Positions 33,499 to 42,714 of a stretch of 64,000 nt of DNA are shown one piece after another. The position numbers and the translations under genes were made by a program. Source of the DNA: an uncultured Collinsella sp. (lineage in GTDB: Bacteria; Actinomycetota; Coriobacteriia; Coriobacteriales; Coriobacteriaceae); contig CAUCLI010000001.1 of the NCBI GenBank assembly GCA_958443615.1, forward strand, positions 310,001-374,000, written 5' to 3'. How positions within the stretch are numbered: position 1 is the stretch's first letter; each line of letters opens with the position of its first letter. The notes under the pieces were generated by a model. It worked only from the letters and a program-made list of their open reading frames with translations. It did not search any database and was not told the origin of the DNA.

Positions 33499-34271
33499 CG
33501 CCCGTCCGCAACCGCATGCTCTCTCGTGCCGCCGCCCCGATGACGATCGCCGCGCTGCTGGCGATCTGGCAGTTGGTGTGCTCTGCCGGTCTCGTGCCCC
33601 CGTTCATGCTGCCGAGCCCGATTCGCGTGGTACAGGCGCTTGTGGGCGATTGGCCCCTGCTCGTCGGGCATGCTGCGACCTCGCTGACCGAGGCCGGGCT
33701 GGGTCTTGCCGCCGGCGTTGCCCTCGGCTTCGCCGCTGCCCTCGCCATGGACCGCTTCGACCTGCTGTACCGTGCGTTCTACCCCATCGTGGTGCTCACG
33801 CAGACGATTCCGACGGTCGCCATCGCGCCGCTTTTAGTGCTGTGGTTCGGCTACGGGATGCTGCCCAAGGTGGTGCTCATCGTGGTGGCGACGTTTTTCC
33901 CCATCACGGTGGGAATGCTCGAGGGACTGCGTTCGGTCGATCCCGACGAGATCGACCTGATGCGCGCCATGGGCGCCACGCGCCTGCAGATCCTGCGCCA
34001 TGTGAAGCTGCCCGCGGCCATGCCGCAGTTCTTCTCCGGGCTCAAGATCTCAGCCGCCTACGCCATCGTGGGTGCGGTGATCGCCGAGTGGCTCGGTGGG
34101 TTCTCGGGTCTCGGCGTGTACATGACGCGTGTGCGCAAGGCGTATTCGTTCGACAAGATGTTCGCGGTGATCTTTTTGATCTCGGGCTTGAGTCTCTTGC
34201 TCATGTGGGCGGTCGACGCTGTGCGCCGCATCGCCATGCCCTGGGAACGCCGCGCCGATACCAACCGATAG
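33489..34271 (+). CDS. ABC transporter permease, thiamine/HMP precursor uptake
   Basis: A 260-residue inner-membrane permease (BPD_transp_1/SsuC-TauC type) with about six hydrophobic segments and the EAA-loop signature EIDLMRAMGATRLQILRHVK that docks the ATPase. LPSPIRVVQAL and TIPTVAIAPLLVLWFGYG are typical. The start at 33489 is chosen because TAAGG precedes it; the duplicated ATG at 33471 overlaps the previous stop. Partner of the NMT1/THI5-like lipoprotein downstream and the ATPase beyond the inserted element. Assignment to thiamine precursors rests on the riboswitch and binding protein. Confidence 0.9.
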   Translation: MRKAPVRNRMLSRAAAPMTIAALLAIWQLVCSAGLVPPFMLPSPIRVVQALVGDWPLLVGHAATSLTEAGLGLAAGVALGFAAALAMDRFDLLYRAFYPIVVLTQTIPTVAIAPLLVLWFGYGMLPKVVLIVVATFFPITVGMLEGLRSVDPDEIDLMRAMGATRLQILRHVKLPAAMPQFFSGLKISAAYAIVGAVIAEWLGGFSGLGVYMTRVRKAYSFDKMFAVIFLISGLSLLLMWAVDAVRRIAMPWERRADTNR

Positions 34272-34337
34272 GCGGATGTAAGGGCCACGCGTCCATCGAC
34301 CGAGGTCGTCCGCCGTTTCAATGACAAGGAGTTTTCC

Positions 34338-35402
34338 ATGCAGAAGAGCAATATGAACACGCTGATGATCGACCGCATGGTTTCGCGTCGCGCGCTGCTG
34401 CGCGCAGGCGTGGCGGGGATGGGTGCGGTCGGCGCCGCCGCACTCGCGGGGTGCGGTGGCGCGGAGAAGCCCGCCGGCTCCGATGCGGTCGCCGAGGGAG
34501 GGCTGCGCAAGGTCACCTTCGCCCTGGACTGGACCCCCAACACGAATCACACCGGCGTGTACGTGGCCGCCGAGCGCGGTTACTACAAGGAGGCGGGACT
34601 CGAGGTCGAGATCGTCCAGGCCCCCGAGAACGGCGCGGACGCCCTGGTTGCCGCGGGTGACGCGGAGTTCGGTGTGAGCTTCCAGGACACCATGGCGGCC
34701 TACGTTTCCGGTTCCGACAAGCTGCCCGTGACCGCCATCGCCGCGATCATCCAGCACAACACCTCGGGCATCATCAGCATGAAGGACAAGGGCATCACGA
34801 GCCCCGCCGAGATGGCAGGCCACACCTATGCGACGTGGGAGCTGCCCATCGAGCAGGGTGTGATCGAGCGTTGCGTCGAGGCGGATGGCGGGGATTTCTC
34901 CCAGGTCGAGATGATCCCCTCCACAGTGACGGACGAGGTCACCGCTCTGTCGACCGACCAAGTCGATTCCATCTGGATCTACTGGGCCTGGGCGGGCGAG
35001 AAGTGCAAGCTCGCCGGCCTCGATACCAATTATTTCGCCTTTGCCGATATCGACCCCGTCTTTGACTTCTACACGCCGGTCATCATCGCGAATGACGACG
35101 TGATCGAGAAGGACGCCGAGATGGTGCAGGCGTTCATGGACGCCACCCGTCGCGGGTACGAGGATTGCATTTCCGACCCGAAGGGTGCGGCGGAGGTCCT
35201 GCTCAAGGCCGCGCCCGAGCTCGAGGAGGAGCTCGTGGTGGCGAGCCAGACCTACCTCGCCGAGCAGTATCAGGCGGACGCCGAGACTTGGGGCGAGATC
35301 GACCAAAAGCGTTGGGACGCCTTCTTCGAGTGGGTGAGCGACCAAGGGTTCGCCGACCCGATCGAGCCCGGCGCGGGCATGTCCGATAAGTTTCAGGCGT
35401 AA
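34338..35402 (+). CDS. ABC substrate-binding lipoprotein, NMT1/THI5-like (ThiY-type)
   Basis: A 354-residue exported binding protein. Residues 17-18 (SRRALLRAG) form a Tat-like motif followed by a lipobox LAGC. The mature part opens with FALDWTPNTNHTGVYVAAER, diagnostic of NMT1/THI5-like proteins that bind pyrimidine thiamine precursors such as formylaminopyrimidine. The start at 34338 has AAGGAG. It follows the permease by 66 bp and is under the TPP riboswitch. Confidence 0.92.
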   Translation: MQKSNMNTLMIDRMVSRRALLRAGVAGMGAVGAAALAGCGGAEKPAGSDAVAEGGLRKVTFALDWTPNTNHTGVYVAAERGYYKEAGLEVEIVQAPENGADALVAAGDAEFGVSFQDTMAAYVSGSDKLPVTAIAAIIQHNTSGIISMKDKGITSPAEMAGHTYATWELPIEQGVIERCVEADGGDFSQVEMIPSTVTDEVTALSTDQVDSIWIYWAWAGEKCKLAGLDTNYFAFADIDPVFDFYTPVIIANDDVIEKDAEMVQAFMDATRRGYEDCISDPKGAAEVLLKAAPELEEELVVASQTYLAEQYQADAETWGEIDQKRWDAFFEWVSDQGFADPIEPGAGMSDKFQA

Positions 35403-35591
35403 GGCCTTCGGATGATCTGGTGTTTGAGAGTCGTATCGGCTCGTGCGTTTGGGGATCGAAGTGGCTTGCAATGAGCCGGGTCCTCGAATGCATGTGATCC
35501 GGGGCCGCGACGCGGGCGGTTTGCCTGCCGAAGGGCGATGCAGGCACAGGTGATTTGCCGCCGAAGGTTTCCGAACGGGGTGTCAAAATAA

Positions 35592-35734
35592 CGAGACCAC
35601 GCCTCTGGCGAACGTTTTGGGCACGTTTTCGGTTCCGCTCAGGATGGGGCGGAGTAAAACTGCAGGTCGCCAAAAAGCGATGGCTCGTAAAATCCAAAAT
35701 CGAGGGCAAAACGTTCGCCAGAGGCGGGGTTTCA
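35592..35734. mobile_element. MITE-like element with ~27-bp terminal inverted repeats
   Basis: CGCCTCTGGCGAACGTTTT (35600-35618) is the perfect reverse complement of 35708-35726, and the match extends outward to about 27 bp with two mismatches. The 143-bp non-coding element fills most of the gap between the binding protein and the ATPase of the thiamine locus. No target duplication is certain. It could instead be a structured RNA or attenuator. Confidence 0.6.
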
Positions 35735-35753
35735 ATAATGGGAACGGGGAAAC

Positions 35754-36506
35754 ATGGCAAAACTTGAGATCTTAGACGTTTCTCAGGTCTTCGGGGAGCT
35801 TGAGGTTCTCCGGGGCATATCGCTTGTGGTGGAAACGGGGCAGGTGGCTTGTCTGCTCGGTCCCTCCGGGTGCGGCAAGACCACGTTGTTCCATGTGATC
35901 TCGGGCCTAGCATCGCCGCGCGCCGGCCGTGTTCTGCTGGATGGTGAGGATATCACCGGTCGTCCCGGCCGTCTGTCGTACATGCTGCAAAAAGACCTGC
36001 TCTTGCAGCACAAGCGCATCATCGACAACGTGTCGTTGCCTCTGGTGCTGCGCGGTGTGTCGGTTGAGGAGGCCCGCTCGCGCGCGGCCGAGCTCTTTGG
36101 GATCTTCGGTTTGGAGGGCACCGAGCACCGCTGGCCAAGTGAGCTTTCGGGCGGCATGCGCCAGCGTGCCGCGTTGCTGCGAAGTTATCTGTTCTCGCAG
36201 GAGTTCATGCTGCTCGATGAGCCGTTCTCGGCACTTGATGCCTTTACCAAGGCGGACATGCACACGTGGTTTCTCGACGTCGTGGAGCGCATGGGCACCA
36301 CGGCGCTCGTGGTGACCCACGATATCGACGAGGCGCTCACGCTTACCGACGAAGTATTCGTCATGCGCGGAAACCCGCAGGCAGGCGAGCCGACGGGCAT
36401 TGTTGGCTCGGTGCGCATCGATTGCCCGCGCGCTGGGCGCAAGACATATGCGTTGACCGAGGGGTTCCTTGAGAACAAGCGTCGCCTCCTCTCTCTTTTG
36501 GGCTAG
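35754..36506 (+). CDS. ABC transporter ATP-binding protein (ThiZ-like)
   Basis: A 250-residue ATPase: Walker A GPSGCGKTT (~39-47), Q-loop MLQKDLLLQH, signature LSGGMRQRAALLRS, Walker B MLLDEPFSALD and H-loop VTHDIDEAL. It belongs to the nitrate/sulfonate/taurine/thiamine-precursor class and completes the uptake system upstream. The 350-bp gap with an inverted-repeat element separates it from the other components, so expression level may differ. GGGAACGGGGAAAC precedes the start. Confidence 0.92.
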   Translation: MAKLEILDVSQVFGELEVLRGISLVVETGQVACLLGPSGCGKTTLFHVISGLASPRAGRVLLDGEDITGRPGRLSYMLQKDLLLQHKRIIDNVSLPLVLRGVSVEEARSRAAELFGIFGLEGTEHRWPSELSGGMRQRAALLRSYLFSQEFMLLDEPFSALDAFTKADMHTWFLDVVERMGTTALVVTHDIDEALTLTDEVFVMRGNPQAGEPTGIVGSVRIDCPRAGRKTYALTEGFLENKRRLLSLLG

Positions 36507-36517
36507 AGCGTCGTCCT

Positions 36518-36650
36518 TTCGGGGCGAGTGAGAGAAAAGCGGCTCCCATTTGGGTCTCGGAGCAAGCGAGGCGCAGCTCCTACCTGTGCTCTCGTTTCGG
36601 AGCAAGCGAGAGGAAGCTCCCATTTGACTCGCGGGGCAAGCGCGTGGGAA
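36518..36650. repeat. ~40-bp degenerate tandem repeats
   Basis: TCGGAGCAAGCGAG recurs at 36557 and 36597 with a 40-bp period; weaker copies start near 36518 and 36630. Each has GCTCC(C) downstream. Located after the ATPase gene and running into its terminator. Confidence 0.6.
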
Positions 36651-36685
36651 ACGGCCTCCCATGAACCGGATGGGAGGCCGTTTCT
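36649..36685 (+). terminator. Strong intrinsic terminator of the thiamine uptake locus
   Basis: 13-bp perfect stem AAACGGCCTCCCA/TGGGAGGCCGTTT, with the T run formed by the 3' arm. Confidence 0.85.
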
Positions 36686-36784
36686 GTATCGTGAAAAATG
36701 TAGCGCATGGCAAACTTCTCGAGCATAATGTGCTTCCACTGTGCTAGTTTACATAGGTGAACATTCCATAGGAGGTGTTTTGTC

Positions 36785-37018
36785 ATGCAGAAACATGGTT
36801 CGGCTATGCCGCTGTCGTTGTTCCGCGCGGGCGAGACTGTCACGGTCTGCCGAGTGCGCGGCAACGAGGACATGAAACGCCATCTGCAGGAGATCGGCTT
36901 TGTCGACGGCGCCGAGGTGCACGTCGTCTCCTCCTCGGTGTCCAATGTCATCGTGCTCGTAAAGGGCGCGCGGTTCGGCTTGGATTCCAAGGTCGCCCAG
37001 CACATCATGGCCGCCTAG
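36785..37018 (+). CDS. feoA: FeoA domain protein (first copy)
   Basis: A 77-residue SH3-like FeoA: MPLSLFRAGETVTVCRVRGN, then KRHLQEIGFVDGAEVHVVS and GARFGLDSKVAQHIM, the canonical strand order. FeoA is a cytosolic partner of the FeoB ferrous iron permease. GGAGG at 36771 supports the start. First gene of the feo cluster. Confidence 0.92.
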   Translation: MQKHGSAMPLSLFRAGETVTVCRVRGNEDMKRHLQEIGFVDGAEVHVVSSSVSNVIVLVKGARFGLDSKVAQHIMAA

Positions 37019-37172
37019 GTGAGTTTGCATGGCGGCCCAGGCGAGGTCGCGCTCGCTGCCCGCGCCCCTTGGGGCACGGGTGCGGAGTCGTTATGTCGCG
37101 GGGTTCAACGTGCGCGTTGGTCGAGGCGCGTGGACGCATGGGATGTTCTTTGATCTGCGGAAAGGGGGAAGC

Positions 37173-37394
37173 ATGAAATCGCTGGCAGATGTGAAGGTGG
37201 GGGAGAGCGCCACCATCGTCAAGCTCCATGGTGAAGGCGCTCTGCGTCGTCACCTCATGGATCTGGGCCTCATCAAGGGCACGCCGTTCAAGGTCGTGAA
37301 GGTCGCTCCGTTGGGCGACCCGGTCGAAATCACCGTACGCGGCTATGAGCTGTCCATCCGCAAGGAGGAGGCCGCCATCGTTGAGGTCGCCTAA
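37173..37394 (+). CDS. feoA: FeoA domain protein (second copy)
   Basis: A 73-residue FeoA: MKSLADVKVGESATIVKLHG, RRHLMDLGLIKGTPFKVVKVAPLGDPVEI, and RKEEAAIVEV. The start at 37173 follows GGAAAGGGGG; an upstream in-frame extension to 37029 is not conserved. The pair of divergent FeoA proteins before FeoB may act as a heteromeric regulator of the permease. Confidence 0.92.
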   Translation: MKSLADVKVGESATIVKLHGEGALRRHLMDLGLIKGTPFKVVKVAPLGDPVEITVRGYELSIRKEEAAIVEVA

Positions 37395-37526
37395 GGCGCC
37401 GCAACGGGCATATTTCTACAGGTAGAGTTAGCCGAATCTAACATATATGAGATGCCAGGTGGCATTTCGATCGCGGCCCGACTCAGCAACGAGCACGTTT
37501 CAAAGCCAAGAGAAAAGAAGGATCGC

Positions 37527-39794
37527 ATGGCGAATCCAATGCTGCACATCGCGCTTGCCGGTAACCCCAATTGCGGCAAGACGACACTGTTCAACCTGAT
37601 CACCGGTGCCAACGGCTATGTGGGCAACTGGCCCGGCGTCACCGTCGAGAAGAAGGAGGCGCCCCTGTCGCGCGACAAGGGCGTGCTCATCACGGACCTG
37701 CCCGGAATCTATTCGCTGTCCCCCTACAGCCCCGAGGAGCGCGTGAGCCGCGACTACCTTATGGGCGGCGAGCCCGACGTCGTGATCCAGGTGCTCGACG
37801 CCACCAACCTGGAGCGCAACCTCTATCTCGCGCTGCAGGTCATCGAGACGGGCCTGCCCGTGGTGGTAGCGCTCAACATGGCGGATCTGGTTGAGAAGAA
37901 TGGCGACAAGATCGATGTCGCTGCGCTCGAGAAGAGCCTGGGTTGTCCGGTCGTGATGATCTCGGCGCTCAAGAACGAGGGGGTCGACGGCCTCATCGCA
38001 GTGGCGCGCAAGGCCGCGGGGTGTGCTGGGGGAGGCGCGGCAAGGACCGTCGCCGCCTCAGACGCCGCGGGTCCGCGCCATGCGTTCGACCGTTCGATCG
38101 AAGATGTGCTCGCCCAGGTCGAGGCCCTGATTCCGGCTTCCGTCGACCCTGCTCGCCGTCGCTACTTCGCCGTTAAGCTCTTCGAGCGCGATGCCGAGGC
38201 GACCGCAGAACTCAACCTTTCGAGCGGGGCCGCATCTCGCGTGGAGGAACTCGTCTCCGCGTGCGAGCGCGCTTGCGACGACGACGCCGAGTCGATCATC
38301 ACCGGTGAGCGTTACGGCCTCATCGCGCACATCGTCGACGGCTGCCTGCACCGGGCCCCCGCTCGCATGAGCACCTCCGAGAAGATCGACCGCATCGTGA
38401 CTAATCGCTGGCTCGGCTTGCCGATCTTCGCCGCCATCATGTTCGCCGTGTACTACCTCGCCATTTCGACTTTCGGCACCGCCATGACCGACTGGGTGAA
38501 CGACAATCTCTTCGGCGAGGGTTGGGAGTTCTTCGGCACCGCCATGCCGTCCGTCCCCGCGCTCTTCGAAGGCTGGCTCACCGCCGTCGGCGCGTCCGAT
38601 ATGGTCATCTCCCTGGTGTGCGACGGCATCGTCGCCGGCGTGGGCGCCGTGCTCGGCTTCATTCCCCAGATGTTCGTCCTGTTCGTGCTGCTGTCCTTCC
38701 TCGAAGACTGCGGCTACATGGCACGCGTCGCGTTCGTCATGGACCGCGTGTTCCGTCGCTTCGGCCTGTCGGGCAAGTCGTTCATTCCCATGCTCGTATC
38801 AACGGGCTGTGGCGTTCCCGGTGTACTCGCCACCAAGACGATCGAGAATGAGAAGGATCGTCGCATGACGGTCATGACCACCACGTTCATTCCCTGCGGC
38901 GCCAAACTCCCCGTTATCGCGCTGGTCATGGGCGCGCTCATCGGTGACGCCGAGTCCACGTGGATCGCCCCGTTGTTCTACTTCCTGGGCGTGGTCGCGG
39001 TCATCGTCTCGGGCATCATGCTCAAGAAGACGCGCCTGTTCGCCGGCCGTCCCACCCCGTTTGTCATGGAGCTTCCGAGCTACCATATGCCGAGCGCGCG
39101 CAGCTGGGCGCTGCATGTGTGGGAGCGCGTGAGCGCCTACATCAAGAAGGCCTTCACCATCATCTTCGCGTCCACCATCGTGGTGTGGTTCCTGTCCAAT
39201 TTCGGCATGTTCGACGGTGTCTTCGGCTACCTGCCCGCCATGGAGGGCGCGCCTTCGGAGTTCACCGACTACTCGCTGCTCGCCATGGTCGCCGGTGCGG
39301 TGAGCTGGGTCTTCGCTCCGCTCGGGTTCGATACCTGGCAGGCAACCGCCATGTCCGTCACCGGCCTCGTGGCCAAGGAGAACGTCATGGCGACGGCCGC
39401 GTCGCTGCTGCATCTGGCCGATGCCACCGAGACGGATCCGAGCCTGTGGTCCGCATTCGCGGCGCTCTTCCCCAGCGCCGGTGCCATCGCCGCGTTCGGC
39501 GCGTTCAACCTGCTGTGCGCCCCGTGCTTCGCCGCCATGGGCACCATCCGAGCCCAGATGAACTCGGGCAAGTGGACCGCTGTCGCACTTGGGTATGAGT
39601 GCGGGTTCGCCTGGGTGGTCGGTCTCATGATCAACCAGTTCTACCTGGCTGCCAATGGCGTCTTCAGCGTGTGGACCATCGTTGCGGCGGCGTTCGCGGT
39701 CGCGATCGTCTTCCAGCTGTTGCGCCCCATGCCGAGCTATGCCTGGGACGATGAAGCGGCAGATTCCGCCGTTCAGCCCGTGATGGGGAACTAG
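37527..39794 (+). CDS. feoB: Ferrous iron transport protein B
   Basis: A 755-residue permease: N-terminal GTPase (~1-165) with G1 GNPNCGKTT, G3 DLPGIYSLSPYSPEE and G4-like NMADL, helical GDI-like region (~165-290), then ~10 membrane segments with the paired Gate motifs (VSTGCGVPGVLATKTI, IPCGAKLPVI; AKENVMAT). It imports Fe2+ driven by nucleotide hydrolysis. The start at 37527 follows AGAAGGA; the frame is open from 37452 without conservation. It sits 132 bp after the second feoA. Confidence 0.96.
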   Translation: MANPMLHIALAGNPNCGKTTLFNLITGANGYVGNWPGVTVEKKEAPLSRDKGVLITDLPGIYSLSPYSPEERVSRDYLMGGEPDVVIQVLDATNLERNLYLALQVIETGLPVVVALNMADLVEKNGDKIDVAALEKSLGCPVVMISALKNEGVDGLIAVARKAAGCAGGGAARTVAASDAAGPRHAFDRSIEDVLAQVEALIPASVDPARRRYFAVKLFERDAEATAELNLSSGAASRVEELVSACERACDDDAESIITGERYGLIAHIVDGCLHRAPARMSTSEKIDRIVTNRWLGLPIFAAIMFAVYYLAISTFGTAMTDWVNDNLFGEGWEFFGTAMPSVPALFEGWLTAVGASDMVISLVCDGIVAGVGAVLGFIPQMFVLFVLLSFLEDCGYMARVAFVMDRVFRRFGLSGKSFIPMLVSTGCGVPGVLATKTIENEKDRRMTVMTTTFIPCGAKLPVIALVMGALIGDAESTWIAPLFYFLGVVAVIVSGIMLKKTRLFAGRPTPFVMELPSYHMPSARSWALHVWERVSAYIKKAFTIIFASTIVVWFLSNFGMFDGVFGYLPAMEGAPSEFTDYSLLAMVAGAVSWVFAPLGFDTWQATAMSVTGLVAKENVMATAASLLHLADATETDPSLWSAFAALFPSAGAIAAFGAFNLLCAPCFAAMGTIRAQMNSGKWTAVALGYECGFAWVVGLMINQFYLAANGVFSVWTIVAAAFAVAIVFQLLRPMPSYAWDDEAADSAVQPVMGN

Positions 39795-39827
39795 GCGCGC
39801 CGAGCGTCGAGGTCCCGATGTCATTCA

Positions 39828-39958
39828 GTCGACTTTTGGTAACATCGAATCGAGGTTCGGGAGTAGCGGGGCATTATATGAGGGACGCATCTCGTGTTTT
39901 GCCGCGTTCGCCGGGGAATATGATCGCGTTGGCGAGAATGAAGTTGCCAAAAGTCGAC
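39828..39958. mobile_element. MITE-like element with 16-bp inverted repeats
   Basis: GTCGACTTTTGGTAAC (39828-39843) pairs with GTTGCCAAAAGTCGAC (39943-39958) with one mismatch. The 131-bp element separates feoB from the Cys-rich peptide gene. Confidence 0.55.
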
Positions 39959-40001
39959 ATTTTGATTTCATGAACTCAACGCGTAAAGGAAATAATGCAT
40001 A

Positions 40002-40229
40002 ATGGGACCTATAGATTTCATAATTCTGAGTATTGTTGCAATTGCATTTGCTCTTGTGGTTGCTCGCGTGCGTAAAAAGGGCACGTGCGGTGATTGCGCG
40101 AGCGCCGGGTCATGCGGTGGATCATGCGCGAGCTGCGCGACTTCCAAGCGCTCGTCGTGCCCGGCCTGCGAGGGCGCCGATTCCATCGCCGACCGCCTTT
40201 CCAAGAACATCTCGGTTGAGCGGCGGTGA
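40002..40229 (+). CDS. FeoB-associated Cys-rich membrane peptide
   Basis: A 75-residue peptide with one N-terminal membrane helix (DFIILSIVAIAFALVVARV) and a Cys cluster in CGDCASAGSCGG and CASC, then CPAC. This is the FeoB-associated Cys-rich family, thought to complement FeoC in iron transport. AAGGAAATAATGCATA precedes the start. An inverted-repeat element lies between it and feoB; a terminator follows. Confidence 0.88.
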   Translation: MGPIDFIILSIVAIAFALVVARVRKKGTCGDCASAGSCGGSCASCATSKRSSCPACEGADSIADRLSKNISVERR

Positions 40230-40287
40230 GCTTCGGGCCCTCTCACATCGGGAGTGATGTTTCTCCGCGCCATATGCACAACTCTCG

Positions 40288-40316
40288 AAAGCCCCCGCTT
40301 AGCACGGGGGCTTTTT
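40288..40316 (+). terminator. Intrinsic terminator of the feo locus
   Basis: GCCCCCG/CGGGGGC stem (40291-40297, 40305-40311) with TTTTT. Confidence 0.85.
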
Positions 40317-40430
40317 GCGCCCAAGCCCCGATTCGCGCCTGTCCCCGTTTGGGGTTTGGCGGTCGTGTGACGGGGCGTGGTAACCTGAAGGTGCATCTCT
40401 GCCGTCCAGCAGAAAGGAGGCGCAGCGCCC

Positions 40431-42353
40431 ATGACCGCCCGCGCCGACCAATCCCTCAAGTACCTGCGCCTGCTCTCGGAGCAATTCCCCACGCAGCAAG
40501 CGGTGTTCACCGAGATCATCAACTTGCAGGCGATTCTCAACTTGCCCAAGGGCACTGAGCACTTCATGAGCGACCTGCACGGCGAATACGAGGCGTTCCT
40601 GCACATCCTCAACAACTGCTCGGGCGTGGTCCGCGAGCATGTGGACGACATCTTCGGCGAGGATCTCTCCGAGGAGGAGAAGGGCGACTTGTGCACCCTC
40701 ATCTATTACCCGCATGAGAAGCTCAAGCTGGCGCATCTGCAGCACATCGCAACACCGAGCTGGTACAAGGTCATGCTCGAGCGCCTGCTCCAGGTGGCGC
40801 GCTCCCTGTCCAGCCGCTATACGCGCTCCAAGGTCCGCAAGGCCATCCCACGCGACTACGCCTACATCATCGATGAGCTGCTGCACACGCATCCGGATGA
40901 GAATAACTACCGCGTGCGCTACCACGAGCGCATCATCGACTCGGTCCTCGAGACGGATGCGGGCGAGGACTTCATCTGCTCGCTGTCCGACCTCATCAAG
41001 CGCCTGGTCATCGACCACCTCCACTTGGTGGGCGATATCTTCGATCGCGGCGGCGGGGCTTCCAAGATCATGGACCGCCTGATGGAATACCACTCGCTGG
41101 ACATCCAATGGGGCAACCACGACTTGCTATGGATGGGCGCCGCCGCCGGCCAGCCCGCGTGCATCATCACGGTGCTGCGCAACAACCTGCGCTACGGCAA
41201 TTACGAGATCCTGGAGAACGACTACGGCATCTCCCTGCGCGAGCTGATGGCGTTCGCCGAGCGGACCTACCAGCCCGTGGCGCCCAACGCGACCGGTTTC
41301 ACGGCGGGGCTCACGCCGATGGCGAAGGCGATCAACGTCCTCCTGTTCAAGCTCGAGGGACAGGTCATCATGCGTCATCCGGATTTTGACATGGAGGATC
41401 GCCTGCTGCTGGGCAAGATCGACCGCGACTACGGGACCGTGGTGCTGGACGACGGGCGGTCGCACAAGTTGGCCACGAACGACTTTCCCACGGTCGACCC
41501 CGCGCATCCGTATGAGCTTACGGGCGAGGAGCAGGCGCTGATCGATCGGCTGGTCGAGGAGTTCACGAGTTCGGGTCACCTGCGCCGCCATATCGAATTC
41601 CTGTACAGCCATGGCTCCATGCACCTCGCGCGCAACCGCAATCTGCTGTTCCACGGTTGCGTGCCCATGAACGAGGACGGCACGTTCTCGAGCATGAGCT
41701 GCCTGGGGACGTGGCGCAGCGGCAGCGATTACCTCGATTTTTGCGACGATATCGCGCGCCGCGCCTGGCGCGACCGCGACGAGGACTCCCTCGATTGGAT
41801 GTGGTACCTCTGGATCGGCATGAAGTCGCCGGCGAGCGGTCGTTTGGTGAAGACCTTCGAGCGCTCCTACATAGACGATCCGTCGTGCTGGGTCGAGCCC
41901 ATGGACCCCTATTTCGAGCTCACCAAAGACGAGGCGAATTGCGACGCCATCATGGCGGAGTTCGGCATGCCCTCCGGTTCGGGGCACATCGTCAACGGGC
42001 ATACGCCGGTGCACACCGCCGAGGGTGAGCGTCCCATCCGAGCGAACGGCCGCCTGCTTGTGATCGACGGCGGGTTTTGCAGCGCCTACCACCCCAAGAC
42101 GGGGATCGCGGGCTACACCCTCATCTCGAGCTCGCGCGGGTGCCGCCTCAAGGCGCATCAGGCGTTCGAGAGCGTCGAGGCCGTGCTCACCCGCAATGCC
42201 GACATCGTGAGCGAGACCGATCGCTTCGACGTGGCCGAGCGCCGTCGCATGGTGAGCGACACGGACACGGGCGTGCAGATCCGCGAGCAGATCAGCGACC
42301 TGCGGTCCCTGCTCGAGGCGTATCGCAACGGCGCGCTCGACGAGCGTCCCTAG
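40431..42353 (+). CDS. fbp: Fructose-1,6-bisphosphatase class III
   Basis: A 640-residue class III FBPase, a calcineurin-type metallophosphatase that dephosphorylates fructose 1,6-bisphosphate in gluconeogenesis. Metal-site motifs: SDLHGEYEAF (~47), LVGDIFDRGGG (~200), IQWGNHDLLWMGAAAG (~225) and NGHTPVHTAEG (~522). Length fits the family. AAAGGAGG lies 11 bases before the start, slightly far. Followed by 33-bp tandem repeats. Confidence 0.95.
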   Translation: MTARADQSLKYLRLLSEQFPTQQAVFTEIINLQAILNLPKGTEHFMSDLHGEYEAFLHILNNCSGVVREHVDDIFGEDLSEEEKGDLCTLIYYPHEKLKLAHLQHIATPSWYKVMLERLLQVARSLSSRYTRSKVRKAIPRDYAYIIDELLHTHPDENNYRVRYHERIIDSVLETDAGEDFICSLSDLIKRLVIDHLHLVGDIFDRGGGASKIMDRLMEYHSLDIQWGNHDLLWMGAAAGQPACIITVLRNNLRYGNYEILENDYGISLRELMAFAERTYQPVAPNATGFTAGLTPMAKAINVLLFKLEGQVIMRHPDFDMEDRLLLGKIDRDYGTVVLDDGRSHKLATNDFPTVDPAHPYELTGEEQALIDRLVEEFTSSGHLRRHIEFLYSHGSMHLARNRNLLFHGCVPMNEDGTFSSMSCLGTWRSGSDYLDFCDDIARRAWRDRDEDSLDWMWYLWIGMKSPASGRLVKTFERSYIDDPSCWVEPMDPYFELTKDEANCDAIMAEFGMPSGSGHIVNGHTPVHTAEGERPIRANGRLLVIDGGFCSAYHPKTGIAGYTLISSSRGCRLKAHQAFESVEAVLTRNADIVSETDRFDVAERRRMVSDTDTGVQIREQISDLRSLLEAYRNGALDERP

Positions 42354-42377
42354 CATTGCAATCGGGGACACGTTGCA

Positions 42378-42468
42378 ATCGGGGACAGGTACAAATCGCG
42401 ACTCGGGGCGATCGGGGACAGGTACAAATCGCGACTCGGGGCGATCGGGGACAGGTACAAATCGAGAC
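42378..42468. repeat. 33-bp tandem repeat, nearly three copies, of GGGGACAGGTACAAAT type
   Basis: ATCGGGGACAGGTACAAATC starts units at 42378, 42411 and 42444 (period 33; the last is partial). Shorter GCAATCGGGGACA copies precede. No unique spacers, so not CRISPR. Confidence 0.9.
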
Positions 42469-42470
42469 AT

Positions 42471-42597
42471 GAAGTTCTGCCGCAGTTTTTCGATGCTTTT
42501 GGAGTAGATTCGCAAATCTTCGAAATAAAACCCCTGTTCAGAGGGATGCGGTTGGCGTGTCTAGTCTGCAGGTCTCAAAAAACTGCGGCAAAACTTC
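42471..42597. mobile_element. MITE-like element with 20-bp inverted repeats
   Basis: GAAGTTCTGCCGCAGTTTTT (42471-42490) pairs with 42578-42597 with one mismatch. The 127-bp element directly follows the tandem repeats and precedes the glutamine-synthetase-like gene by 117 bp. Confidence 0.6.
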
Positions 42598-42714
42598 GAT
42601 TTGCCTTTCAGCGGCTCCCGTTTCGGTGCATTCCCCATGCGGGAAACCCAGCTGAAACATTCGTATGCGAACATGGACGAACTCTGGCGCCATCGCATGT
42701 GAAAGGGTTCGCAT

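Noticed and set aside
42354..42470. CRISPR-like array
   Set aside because: The repeats are head-to-tail with no unique spacers between them and no cas genes nearby.
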